Assembly (NCBI GenBank): GCA_021775795.1
Contig: JAJFHB010000470.1
Coordinates: 1-5,313 of the forward strand
Direction: 5' to 3'
Source of the DNA: Hyphomicrobiales bacterium
GTDB taxonomy: Bacteria > Pseudomonadota > Alphaproteobacteria > Rhizobiales > JAJFHB01
DNA length: 5,313 nucleotides
Part shown: positions 1 to 5,313 of the stretch, piece by piece
Layout: each line of letters begins with the position of its first letter
Position numbering within the stretch: the stretch's first letter is position 1
The notes under the pieces: model-generated
Databases searched by the model: none
Told to the model about the DNA's origin: nothing
Seen by the model: only the letters and a program-made list of their open reading frames with translations
Translations under genes and position numbers: made by a program

Positions 1-608
1 GAATGGGTGATGTAGACAAAGGTCTTTTTGGCCCGGCGGTGCAGGTCCTTGAATTCGACCTCGAGAAGCTTCCGCAGCCTGAAATCCATGGCGGACAGAG
101 GTTCATCGAAAAACAGAATGTCCGGATCAGAGGCGAGTGCCCGGGCCAGAGCCACGCGTTGACGCTCACCGCCGGAGCATTGTGTGATTGGCTTGTTGAT
201 GAAACTTTCGGGCAGATGCACAAGATTCATCATCTCGATGCAGCGCTCTCGCCGTGCCGGTTTGGCAACGCCTCTCATCTTCTGGGAGAACTCGATATTG
301 TCGCCCACTGTCTTGTGATTGAAGAGAGCCAGCGACTGAAAAACCATCGAGGTTGGCCGCATATTTGCGGGCACTTCATTCATCACTTCATCTCGAATGT
401 AGACATTCCCGGCCGTGGGCCTTTCAAGCCCGGCGAGAATGCGCAGCATTGTCGACTTTCCGCTTCCCGACGGACCGACGATGGTGAAGAACTCACCGTC
501 GATAATGTCGAGTGAAACATCGTTGATAGCGGTGAAGCTACCGAACTCCTTTTTCAGATTTTCAATGCGGAGTATCGTCTTGCGACCTTCAGCGTCTTTA
601 GCTGTCAT
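1..608 (-). CDS. ABC transporter ATP-binding protein, PotA-like (partial, 3' end outside window)
   Basis: Cytoplasmic ATPase that would power an ABC importer, most likely of the spermidine/putrescine (PotA) or related type. Reading the minus strand from the ATG at 608 gives 202 codons before the window edge. All nucleotide-binding motifs seen so far are intact: Walker A GPSGSGKST (residues 45-53), Q-loop VFQ (Q91), ABC signature CSGGERQ (144-150; consensus LSGGQ), Walker B ILFFDEP (164-170) followed by the D-loop SAMD (172-175), and the H-loop ITH (H202) at the very edge. The missing part would be the end of the nucleotide-binding domain and the TOBE-type C-terminal domain expected in this family of about 350 residues. 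An in-frame TAG lies two codons upstream of the start, so the ATG is secure although its Shine-Dalgarno is poorly spaced (AGGGA abuts the ATG; GGTGAG lies further upstream). It follows the solute-binding gene on the same strand, and permease genes probably lie beyond the window. The family is certain; the substrate is inferred. Confidence 0.93.
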   Translation of the reverse strand, partial: MTAKDAEGRKTILRIENLKKEFGSFTAINDVSLDIIDGEFFTIVGPSGSGKSTMLRILAGLERPTAGNVYIRDEVMNEVPANMRPTSMVFQSLALFNHKTVGDNIEFSQKMRGVAKPARRERCIEMMNLVHLPESFINKPITQCSGGERQRVALARALASDPDILFFDEPLSAMDFRLRKLLEVEFKDLHRRAKKTFVYITH

Positions 609-732
609 TCCCTAGTCCACTCACCCCAAAATTATCCCCAACCCTTGCGGGTCCGCTCAACTCTATTGTTACCCGATTCAGAAATTGATCAAGCAGTTCT
701 GTGCGCAACGCAAATCTGAAGTTGGATAAAGT

Positions 733-777
733 CGGGCCGCATGACTGCAAAACTTGCGAAGTGTGTCACGCGGCCCG
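733..777 (-). promoter_or_regulatory. Stem-loop with GC-rich 8-bp stem, intercistronic
   Basis: CGGGCCGC (733-740) is perfectly complementary to GCGGCCCG (770-777). After one A/C mismatch the helix continues with TGAC (742-745) against GTCA (765-768). The apical 19 nt can also form a small GCAA/TTGC pairing. It is the second hairpin downstream of the solute-binding gene. No T-tract follows in either direction, so it is more likely an mRNA-stability or processing element than a classical intrinsic terminator. Confidence 0.6.
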
Positions 778-790
778 GATAGGCGTATGG

Positions 791-816
791 GAGGCGCGCC
801 CTTCAAGGCGCGCCTC
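791..816 (-). promoter_or_regulatory. Perfect 10-bp stem-loop just after the solute-binding gene
   Basis: GAGGCGCGCC (791-800), a 6-nt loop and GGCGCGCCTC (807-816) form an uninterrupted, almost all-GC hairpin. On the minus strand it begins 9 nt after the stop codon of the solute-binding gene. The minus-strand transcript continues into CCCATACGCC rather than a U-run, so full intrinsic termination is doubtful. Such elements between a binding protein and the rest of an ABC operon are known (the malE-malF spacer is the classic case) to protect the upstream message and lower downstream expression. That role is inferred here from position and structure. Confidence 0.7.
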
Positions 817-825
817 TTTCAGTTT

Positions 826-2022
826 CTAGCTTTTGTCGCGCAACGCTGACGTATAGATGTCGTAGAGCCTGTCATAGTCAGGAACAACATCATACTCGAC
901 AGAGTTCTCGATGCGATAATCGAACTCATCCCACTGGAATGCATTCAGTTCGTCGGTCGAGAATTTTGCGAGAACGTCTGGCTGAGACAGCTGGCCGATT
1001 GGCAGCATGAAACCGCCGGCTGTGCCCACGTAGTAACAGATGTCCGGCTGCAGAATGAACTCAAGCCAGTCGAAGGCACCCGGGTGGAAGTCCGGGTTGT
1101 TGACTGCTGAAGAGAGTTCGATCCAGTTGATGCCACCCTTGCCATCTGCCGGGCCGCTGTTGGGGCAAACATGGTACAGCTGGTTTTCACCTTCCATACG
1201 TGCAGCAGAAACAGAGTAGGTGCCGCCTGAGAAGTAGGCGTCAATTTCACCGTTGAGAATGGCAAGATTCAAGGCATTAAAGTCATCCGAGATGAGCTTT
1301 GCACCATTGATCCAGGCGCGCGCAGTTGCCTCGAATTGGGCGACTTGTTCATCGGTTTTGTCTTTGAACGGATGAATGCCTGCACCCATGCACATGTGCA
1401 TGATGTTCCAGTTGTCATAGGCCAGGATGCCGTACTTGTTGTTCATCGCAGGATCATGGAAAAGATCCCAACCCTGGTCTTTGCCCATTTCCGCCGAGAT
1501 CTTGTCGGTGTTCACGACAAAGTCGAAGGTGTCAACGCGCTGACAGACGCCAAGAAGATGCTCTTCATCTGCGCTCATGGCCCATTTGTACGGGGGCTTG
1601 AACATCGGCAGCATAGCTTCGAAGTACGGGTCGAAACGCTCACGCGGCAGTTCAACAATCAACCCTTCAGGCCACATGATTTCGCGGGCCCAGGGGTTAT
1701 TCAGATTGATGACGTCCCAGATGTTCGTCTGACCGGCGCGCAGTTTATTGACTGAGTCCGGATCTGAAGTATGGAGTTCATACTTCACAGCTGTGTCGTG
1801 GCGTTCGGTAAAAGTGTCCAGGACGCGGGTATCGACGTAACCATCCCAGGTAAGCATTGCCAGCTCACGGTCGGCTGCCTGACCCATGGTTGGCATCATT
1901 GATGCCATGCCTGCTGCTGCTGCCGTCGTTCCGATGCCCTTCAGCGCATCCCGCCGGGTCATAGGTGCCGACCTCAGTGGGTTCGAACGCGCCATTTGTT
2001 TGACGAGACGCTCATAATCCAT
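826..2022 (-). CDS. Periplasmic solute-binding protein of an ABC importer, PotD/PotF-like, Tat signal
   Basis: Receptor that binds substrate in the periplasm and delivers it to the ABC importer whose ATPase is encoded next. The 398-residue product is typical in length for extracellular solute-binding protein family 1/PotD-like proteins plus a long leader. Residues 1-50 form a twin-arginine signal: TRRDALKG (22-29, RR at 23-24), an Ala/Met/Gly-rich hydrophobic stretch (30-46), then GQAAD, with cleavage likely near residues 49-50. The mature protein opens with LTWDGYVD (57-64), the first strand typical of PotD-like proteins. NTDKI (171-175) and the Asn/Trp/Tyr-rich body fit the fold. The start at 2022 is supported by GGAGG at 2032-2028, five bases upstream; Met11 or Met21 are weaker alternatives. 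A promoter-like pair lies at 2088-2060. Polyamine binding is the usual annotation, but the ligand residues cannot be verified here and another amine or small peptide is possible. Confidence 0.92.
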   Translation of the reverse strand: MDYERLVKQMARSNPLRSAPMTRRDALKGIGTTAAAAGMASMMPTMGQAADRELAMLTWDGYVDTRVLDTFTERHDTAVKYELHTSDPDSVNKLRAGQTNIWDVINLNNPWAREIMWPEGLIVELPRERFDPYFEAMLPMFKPPYKWAMSADEEHLLGVCQRVDTFDFVVNTDKISAEMGKDQGWDLFHDPAMNNKYGILAYDNWNIMHMCMGAGIHPFKDKTDEQVAQFEATARAWINGAKLISDDFNALNLAILNGEIDAYFSGGTYSVSAARMEGENQLYHVCPNSGPADGKGGINWIELSSAVNNPDFHPGAFDWLEFILQPDICYYVGTAGGFMLPIGQLSQPDVLAKFSTDELNAFQWDEFDYRIENSVEYDVVPDYDRLYDIYTSALRDKS

Positions 2023-2059
2023 ATTTTCCTCCGTCTGTTTTTAATTTTGCCGTCTTGTT

Positions 2060-2088
2060 ATTTCAATCTTTTGCAAGGTACCAGTCAA
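2060..2088 (-). promoter_or_regulatory. Candidate sigma-70 promoter for the solute-binding gene
   Basis: On the minus strand, TTGACT (2088-2083) is a 5/6 match to the -35 box. A 17-bp spacer leads to TGAAAT (2065-2060), a 4/6 match to the -10 box. Transcription would start near 2053, giving a leader of about 30 nt that contains the GGAGG ribosome binding site. The ideal spacing and position make it the best promoter candidate in the window, but it has been read by eye only. Confidence 0.5.
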
Positions 2089-2116
2089 GCAGGGTACGGC
2101 TACATATGACCACCAG

Positions 2117-2144
2117 CTTGACAGTTGACCCGCAACACTTGACA
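2117..2144 (-). repeat. TGTCAAG direct repeats, 21-bp period, upstream of the solute-binding promoter
   Basis: Read on the minus strand, 28 bp divide into four heptads: TGTCAAG, TGTTGCG, GGTCAAC, TGTCAAG. The outer two copies are identical and 21 bp apart (two helical turns), and the third heptad is a near-copy. The block ends 29 bp upstream of the candidate -35 box, a position suited to an activator or repressor site. The same TGTCAAG-N14-TGTCAA arrangement recurs at 5198-5224. Confidence 0.45.
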
Positions 2145-2182
2145 CACAATGCTTATGGCTCCTCATCTATCTTCGGGACCAC

Positions 2183-2205
2183 AATGGGTCAAAGATTAGA
2201 CCATT
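2183..2205. repeat. Imperfect inverted repeat, possible operator
   Basis: AATGGGTC (2183-2190) and GACCATT (2199-2205) are complementary apart from one extra G, with an 8-bp spacer. The left arm is part of GGGTCAAAG (2186-2194). That 9-mer recurs inverted at 3088-3096 in the divergent control region. A dyad of this size suits a dimeric regulator; the identity of the regulator cannot be told. Confidence 0.35.
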
Positions 2206-2255
2206 AGGCGAGGTTTGCCAAACATAACCTGCTACCTTGCTGATGTTGCCCAATC

Positions 2256-2267
2256 TCAACTAGTTGA
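2256..2267. repeat. 12-bp perfect palindrome beside the amidohydrolase stop codon
   Basis: TCAACTAGTTGA is self-complementary with no loop and lies 3 bp past the end of the N-formylglutamate amidohydrolase gene. It lacks the loop and T-run of an intrinsic terminator. It could be a protein-binding site or chance. Confidence 0.25.
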
Positions 2268-2270
2268 ATT

Positions 2271-3011
2271 TCATAACAATTCTAAACCTGTGAGTGCATC
2301 GAACAGAACGTCCGCCCATTTGTGGGCGCCGCTCTCGTCGGCAATCAAATCCTGGCGCACTTCGATAAGAACGTGCCGCAGGCCACGCTCGAGACCATGA
2401 GCGACAACGGTGTAGTCAGACTCATCAACCGCATAGGGTTCGTTGTCTCCCACAGCGAAACCGCCGATTTCTTCCAGTTTGCCTATCAGCGGCCGTGAGA
2501 CGCGCTCGTCTGGACTGTGGGCAATGCCGATGGGCCAGGGGCGTTGAATGTTGTTCATCACCGGCGCGCAGCTGTGAACCGCCAGGATCAGCGGTTCAAT
2601 TCCCCGGGAGGCAAATTCAGTCAGCTTGTTCGCAATGGCAAAATGATACGGCAGAAAAATTTTCTCTATGCGCTCGCCAGCCTGTTCCTTTGTCAATGTC
2701 TTGTTGGCCGGAATATGCGTCCCATCACTGACTTCAGGGATGAGGGCTGGATCGGACAGGGGCCGGTTGCAGTCGAGCACAAGTCTTGAATAGGCGGAAA
2801 AGATACCGGGCGCATCAGCACGTTGCGCGATGCGCTCTGCCATATGAAGCGCCCCGATATCCCAGCCGATGTGGCTCTGCATTGCGTCATCACTGATACC
2901 GAGACTGCCCAGCCACGACGGCACGGCATTGCTTGCGTGGTCGCAAAGAACCAGCACCGGGGTCTGGCCTTGCTCATTGAATCTCGTAAAGGGGGCAGGG
3001 TCGCTTTGCAT
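2271..3011 (-). CDS. N-formylglutamate amidohydrolase (FGase) family protein
   Basis: Cytoplasmic, probably zinc-dependent hydrolase of the FGase family (PF05013), whose archetype HutG splits N-formyl-L-glutamate into formate and glutamate. The 246 residues cover one complete domain. Recognisable blocks are CDHASN (23-28), GWDIGA (49-54), SRLVLDCNRP (75-84), the histidine block AVHSC (144-148), NEPY (190-193), TVVAHG (201-206) and the C-terminal LIEVRQDLI (215-223). There is no signal peptide. The start at 3011 has AAGGA 8 nt upstream. No histidine-utilisation genes are seen nearby, so the true substrate may be another N-acyl amino acid or amide rather than N-formylglutamate. It is the first gene of the minus-strand block, 248 bp ahead of the solute-binding gene, and divergent from the amidohydrolase at 3282. 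Membership of the family is firm; the substrate is open. Confidence 0.9.
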   Translation of the reverse strand: MQSDPAPFTRFNEQGQTPVLVLCDHASNAVPSWLGSLGISDDAMQSHIGWDIGALHMAERIAQRADAPGIFSAYSRLVLDCNRPLSDPALIPEVSDGTHIPANKTLTKEQAGERIEKIFLPYHFAIANKLTEFASRGIEPLILAVHSCAPVMNNIQRPWPIGIAHSPDERVSRPLIGKLEEIGGFAVGDNEPYAVDESDYTVVAHGLERGLRHVLIEVRQDLIADESGAHKWADVLFDALTGLELL

Positions 3012-3281
3012 TGAGTTGTTCCTTGGGTGGATGCGCTGCCAAGGAGAAACAGGCGGGCCCTCTCCTTGCGGGCGCGCAGGTTAGTAACTTTGACCCTGGT
3101 GATCAATTCCCAGTATTGGTCCCTGTATCGGTTGCGCGCCAATCGAGAAGTGGATATCGAGCGGTTATGGATTTTGGCTCTGGACGATCGAGAGTTTTTT
3201 TTACACCCTAAGGTGCCGGCTGTTCGGCACAGTGAAGCTAAGTTTGTGAGGCAGCAGAGTGCCTTTGAGAGGGAACCTGAC
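3012..3281. promoter_or_regulatory. Divergent control region between the two gene blocks
   Basis: These 270 bp separate two oppositely oriented start codons (3011 minus, 3282 plus) and must hold promoters for both. Visible elements are the 9-mer CTTTGACCC (3088-3096, the inverse of GGGTCAAAG at 2186-2194), a T8 run (3195-3202) and a hairpin (3213-3230). A loose plus-strand pair, TTGACC (3090-3095) with TATTGG (3114-3119), has an 18-bp spacer but a poor -10 box. An open frame runs in from 3027 in phase with the downstream gene. It looks non-coding because it adds 85 residues before a complete domain. Confidence 0.55.
3213..3230 (+). promoter_or_regulatory. Small hairpin in the leader of the plus-strand block
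   Basis: GTGCCG (3213-3218) and CGGCAC (3225-3230) form a perfect 6-bp stem with a 6-nt loop, about 50 nt upstream of the ATG at 3282. The T8 run lies before the hairpin on the plus strand, which is the wrong side for an intrinsic terminator. It may be a leader structure or an operator dyad. Confidence 0.35.
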
Positions 3282-4433
3282 ATGAGTTCACGCATCAGCA
3301 ACCGGTCAATGATCGATCACCACTGCCATGCGGTTGTGGCGCGCGATCTAACACCCGATGAGTTCGAAGGCATGATCAGCGAGAGCTTCGCGCCAGCTCC
3401 CTTGGGAACCAGCCATTGGGACAAACCGGTGGGACTTGCGATCAGACGCTGGTGCGCTCCGGTGCTGGATCTGCCGAAATTTGCTTCCAGCGATGATTAT
3501 GTGGCGCGGCGTTTGGAGCTTGGCGCTAGTGAAGTGAACAGCCGCTTTTTGAAACAATCGGGCATTACGTCCTACGTTGTGGACACAGGCAACCGGCCTG
3601 GAATTCTATGCAGTTATGAGGAACTGGGTGCTGTCGCGGATATGCCCGCCTTCGAAGTCGTGCGCATGGAATCGATTGCCGAGGAAGTCATGCGTCAGGG
3701 GTGTGATGCGAAGGCCTATGCGAATACATTTGAGGCAGCAGTCGAAGCGGCGCTGCATGAACGGGTCGTGGGCCTGAAGACAATCGTTGCCTATCGCTCG
3801 ACACTGAAGATTGATCAAACGGCACCCAGCCGAGCCGATATTGAAGCCGCCGCCTCCAGATGGCTGAAAGAAATTGAAGAAACCGGCAATGTGCGCATTG
3901 GGGATGAGGTTCTCGAAAGGCATATATTGTGGTTTGGCGCAGACCTCGCACGCGACAAGGGGCTTCCCATTCAATTCCACATCGGTCTTGGGGATGCGGA
4001 TGTTGAATTGAACGCCTGCGATCCCTCACACCTGACCGGGTACTTCCGGGCAGTGGAACCCTGGGGCGTGCCCATGACGCTTCTGCACTGCTATCCGTTT
4101 CACCGGGAAGCGGGAATGATTGCGGAGAATTTTCCCAACATCTACTTTGATGTCGGCTTCGTGCAGAACTGGGCAGGGCCAAGCTACCGCAACATGATGT
4201 CAGAGGCGCTCGAGATGGCGCCCTTCACAAAGCAGCTGTTCTCAACCGATGCCTTTGGCTTGTCGGAGCTTTTCTATCTTGGCACAAAGCGTTTTCGCGA
4301 CAGCCTGGACAGCGTTCTGGATCATTGGATAGATCTGGATGAATGCACGCCCGAATATGCAGAGCAGATCAAGACCTGGATCAGCGGTGAAAATGCTGAA
4401 CGCATCTACCGTCTCGACGCTGTTGCCAATTAG
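3282..4433 (+). CDS. Metal-dependent amidohydrolase (amidohydrolase-2 family, FluG/nodulin N-terminal-like)
   Basis: Probable cytoplasmic TIM-barrel hydrolase acting on an amide or ring C-N bond, or a decarboxylase of the same superfamily (PF04909). The 383 residues show the expected metal ligands: HCH (H14, H16) at the end of the first strand, GLKTIVAYR (164-172), QFHIGLGD (231-238, H233), LLHCYPFHREAG (267-278, H269) and FSTDA (320-324, D323). The QFHxGxGD, LHCYP and NIYFDVG blocks recall the N-terminal half of fungal FluG and plant nodulin/glutamine-synthetase fusions. The start at 3282 is chosen because GAGAGGGA sits about 7 nt upstream and the barrel begins at residue 10. The in-frame extension to 3027 has no domain. 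It is followed after 6 bp by the amidotransferase-like gene. Hydrolysis of a gamma-glutamyl amine is an attractive guess from the neighbours but is not shown by the sequence. Confidence 0.88.
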   Translation: MSSRISNRSMIDHHCHAVVARDLTPDEFEGMISESFAPAPLGTSHWDKPVGLAIRRWCAPVLDLPKFASSDDYVARRLELGASEVNSRFLKQSGITSYVVDTGNRPGILCSYEELGAVADMPAFEVVRMESIAEEVMRQGCDAKAYANTFEAAVEAALHERVVGLKTIVAYRSTLKIDQTAPSRADIEAAASRWLKEIEETGNVRIGDEVLERHILWFGADLARDKGLPIQFHIGLGDADVELNACDPSHLTGYFRAVEPWGVPMTLLHCYPFHREAGMIAENFPNIYFDVGFVQNWAGPSYRNMMSEALEMAPFTKQLFSTDAFGLSELFYLGTKRFRDSLDSVLDHWIDLDECTPEYAEQIKTWISGENAERIYRLDAVAN

Positions 4434-4439
4434 GTTTTC

Positions 4440-5183
4440 GTGAACATGCGCACTTTTCTGGTTGTTACAGCGGACCCCTATGCACCCGCCGGGATCCTGG
4501 GCACGTCGATCCTCGAGGCTGGTGATTATTACGACACGATCATGCCGACAGAGGAGCATACGTCCTGGGCACAGTTTGACTATCCGGGCATTCCCACAGA
4601 GCCCGGCCGTTACGCAGGTCTGGCGATCATGGGCGGCGCCATGAGCGCCAACGATGTGGAAGAACACCCCTATCTACTCGAACTGGAAGCGCTGGCGCGG
4701 CGGTTTGATGAAGCCGGCCGGCCGGTGCTCGGCGTTTGTCTGGGCGCGCAGGTTGTGGCGCGGGCCTGGGGCGGTGAAGTCTTCCACATGGGCGAGCTTG
4801 AAACCGGCTTCGTTGATGTGAGTTTGACCGCTGACGGCGAGGCGGATCGCGTCTTTACCGGCATGGATCAGACCTTTGCGGCTTTCCAGAACCACTATGA
4901 AGCGATCCGCAATGTGCCGGGATTGACGAACCTGGCAACGGGTGGCGCCTGCGATATCCAGGCGTTCCGCATTGGCGAGCGGGTCTATGGCACGCAATTT
5001 CACTGCGAGGTGACACTGGACATTGCGCGCGGCTGGTATCGTGTCTCCGGTAAAACCCTTTACCGGGACGCGCCCAACATGGCCCACGATTTTGATCCGG
5101 GGTTCCAGAGCCATTTCAAACAGCACAATCAGGTCAGCAGGCATATCGCGGAACAGTGGATCAGGCTTGCACCAGACGTCTGA
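4440..5183 (+). CDS. Class I glutamine amidotransferase-like protein (GMP synthase GATase-domain type)
   Basis: Stand-alone class I GATase fold (about 247 residues) that would hydrolyse glutamine or a gamma-glutamyl amide through a Cys-His-Glu triad. The nucleophile elbow is GVCLGAQ (98-104, Cys100), the oxyanion-hole strand is IMGGAMSAND (63-72), and the other triad residues sit in GTQFHCE (184-190: His188, Glu190). No synthetase domain follows, so it is either a lone amidase like the gamma-glutamyl hydrolases or the glutaminase subunit of an unseen partner. The role of PuuD (gamma-glutamyl-GABA hydrolase) is analogous, but this sequence resembles the GMP-synthase type more. The GTG at 4440 lies 6 bp after the previous stop with AGG overlapping that stop. 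The ATG at 4446 is an equally credible start two codons in. Such close packing implies co-transcription and translational coupling with the amidohydrolase gene. Confidence 0.9.
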   Translation: MNMRTFLVVTADPYAPAGILGTSILEAGDYYDTIMPTEEHTSWAQFDYPGIPTEPGRYAGLAIMGGAMSANDVEEHPYLLELEALARRFDEAGRPVLGVCLGAQVVARAWGGEVFHMGELETGFVDVSLTADGEADRVFTGMDQTFAAFQNHYEAIRNVPGLTNLATGGACDIQAFRIGERVYGTQFHCEVTLDIARGWYRVSGKTLYRDAPNMAHDFDPGFQSHFKQHNQVSRHIAEQWIRLAPDV

Positions 5184-5197
5184 AACGGCAGGCAGGC

Positions 5198-5224
5198 TGT
5201 CAAGTTGAGGTGATGGCATGTCAA
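5198..5224 (+). repeat. TGTCAAG-N14-TGTCAA direct repeat upstream of the next gene
   Basis: TGTCAAG (5198-5204) and TGTCAA (5219-5224) are 21 bp apart, exactly the period of the two TGTCAAG copies on the minus strand at 2144-2117. The block ends about 81 bp before the ATG at 5306; the other ends about 94 bp before its gene. A TTGAAC box (5251-5256) lies 26 bp downstream, much like the -35 box of the solute-binding gene relative to its own repeat. No good -10 box follows it. Confidence 0.4.
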
Positions 5225-5305
5225 TACGCGGGCCTAATATCGCGTTAGTCTTGAACCCAAGCCGACAAAATCCATTCGGATTGAAACTCAGGGAAGGATG
5301 CAGAC

Positions 5306-5313
5306 ATGTTCAC
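5306..5313 (+). CDS. Probable start of the next gene (truncated at window edge)
   Basis: An ATG at 5306 is preceded at 8 nt by GGGAAGG (5291-5297), the best Shine-Dalgarno on the plus strand of this window. Only Met-Phe and two bases of a third codon are visible, so nothing can be said of the product from the sequence. The ATG at 5298 abuts the purine run and is a worse start. Given FluG/NodGS-type neighbours, a glutamine-synthetase-like (gamma-glutamyl ligase) gene would be a natural occupant; this is pure inference. Confidence 0.4.

Larger units (their letters stand above)
609..825 (-). other. 217-bp intercistronic gap between binding protein and ATPase genes
   Basis: No convincing gene is present. 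Reading in the minus direction, it holds two stem-loops (791-816, then 733-777) followed by about 120 bp of AT-richer sequence. A weak promoter-like pair on the minus strand (TTGATC at 692-687 and AACAAT at 670-665, 16 bp apart) could give the ATPase gene its own start. Each box matches the sigma-70 consensus at only 4 of 6 positions, so I do not list it as a promoter. Confidence 0.5.

Noticed and set aside
3..515. 170-codon plus-strand frame opposite the ABC ATPase
   Set aside because: The minus strand encodes every Walker, signature and H-loop motif here, so the plus frame is a by-product.
791..816. Intrinsic terminator of the solute-binding gene
   Set aside because: The stem is strong, but the minus-strand sequence after it (CCCATACGCC) has no T-run, so I list it as a regulatory stem-loop instead.
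3027..3281. In-frame 85-codon N-terminal extension of the amidohydrolase
   Set aside because: The barrel domain is complete from the ATG at 3282, which has its own ribosome binding site. The extension has no recognisable domain and lies over the divergent control region.
2693..3301. 202-codon minus-strand frame overlapping the FGase gene
   Set aside because: It has no motifs, and it overlaps the N-terminal half of a well-supported gene in another frame and the start of the divergent gene.
3688..4182. 164-codon minus-strand frame opposite the amidohydrolase
   Set aside because: The Arg/Ser/Pro-rich translation is typical of an antisense shadow, and the sense strand carries the metal-ligand motifs.
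4674..5219. 181-codon minus-strand frame opposite the GATase gene
   Set aside because: It is antisense to a gene with an intact catalytic triad, carries no family motifs and has no convincing ribosome binding site. It is a shadow frame.
5226..5245. ACGCG/CGCGT 5-bp inverted repeat flanking TAATAT
   Set aside because: The arms are too short to distinguish from chance, and TAATAT has no -35 box at a workable distance.
5213..5248. Eleven-codon frame (MACQYAGLISR) before the gene at 5306, as a leader peptide
   Set aside because: The only GAGG lies 2 nt from the ATG. There is no run of regulatory codons and no attenuator hairpin after it.

Overview
The window looks like an accessory catabolic and uptake locus from an alphaproteobacterium of moderate GC. 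That placement is an inference from gene content and codon style, not from a marker gene. It holds five recognisable protein genes in two divergent blocks, plus the first codons of a probable sixth gene. There is no rRNA, tRNA, CRISPR array or insertion sequence that I can see.

Minus-strand block, in order of transcription from the centre leftwards: an N-formylglutamate amidohydrolase family protein (3011 to 2271); a Tat-exported, PotD-like periplasmic solute-binding protein (2022 to 826); and a PotA-like ABC transporter ATPase (608 to the window edge, truncated). The 248-bp gap before the binding-protein gene carries a plausible promoter and a cluster of TGTCAA/GGTCAA motifs. The 217-bp gap between binding protein and ATPase holds two strong stem-loops, one of them only 9 nt past the stop codon. 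This suits the usual need for more binding protein than ATPase.

Plus-strand block, rightwards: a metal-dependent amidohydrolase related to the N-terminal domain of FluG/nodulin-type proteins (3282 to 4433); a class I glutamine amidotransferase-like protein (4440 to 5183), probably translationally coupled to it; and a likely gene start at 5306 with a good ribosome binding site, cut off after two codons. The two blocks diverge from a 270-bp control region (3012-3281).

Taken together, three unrelated C-N/amide hydrolase folds sit beside a polyamine/cation-type ABC importer. The simplest reading is import of an amine- or amide-containing compound followed by removal of acyl (formyl or gamma-glutamyl) groups, reminiscent of gamma-glutamylated amine catabolism. 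The substrate cannot be read from the sequence. The most notable non-coding signal is a two-copy motif, TGTCAAG-N14-TGTCAA (21-bp period). It occurs about 95 bp upstream of the binding-protein gene and about 80 bp upstream of the gene starting at 5306, which suggests shared control of uptake and catabolism.
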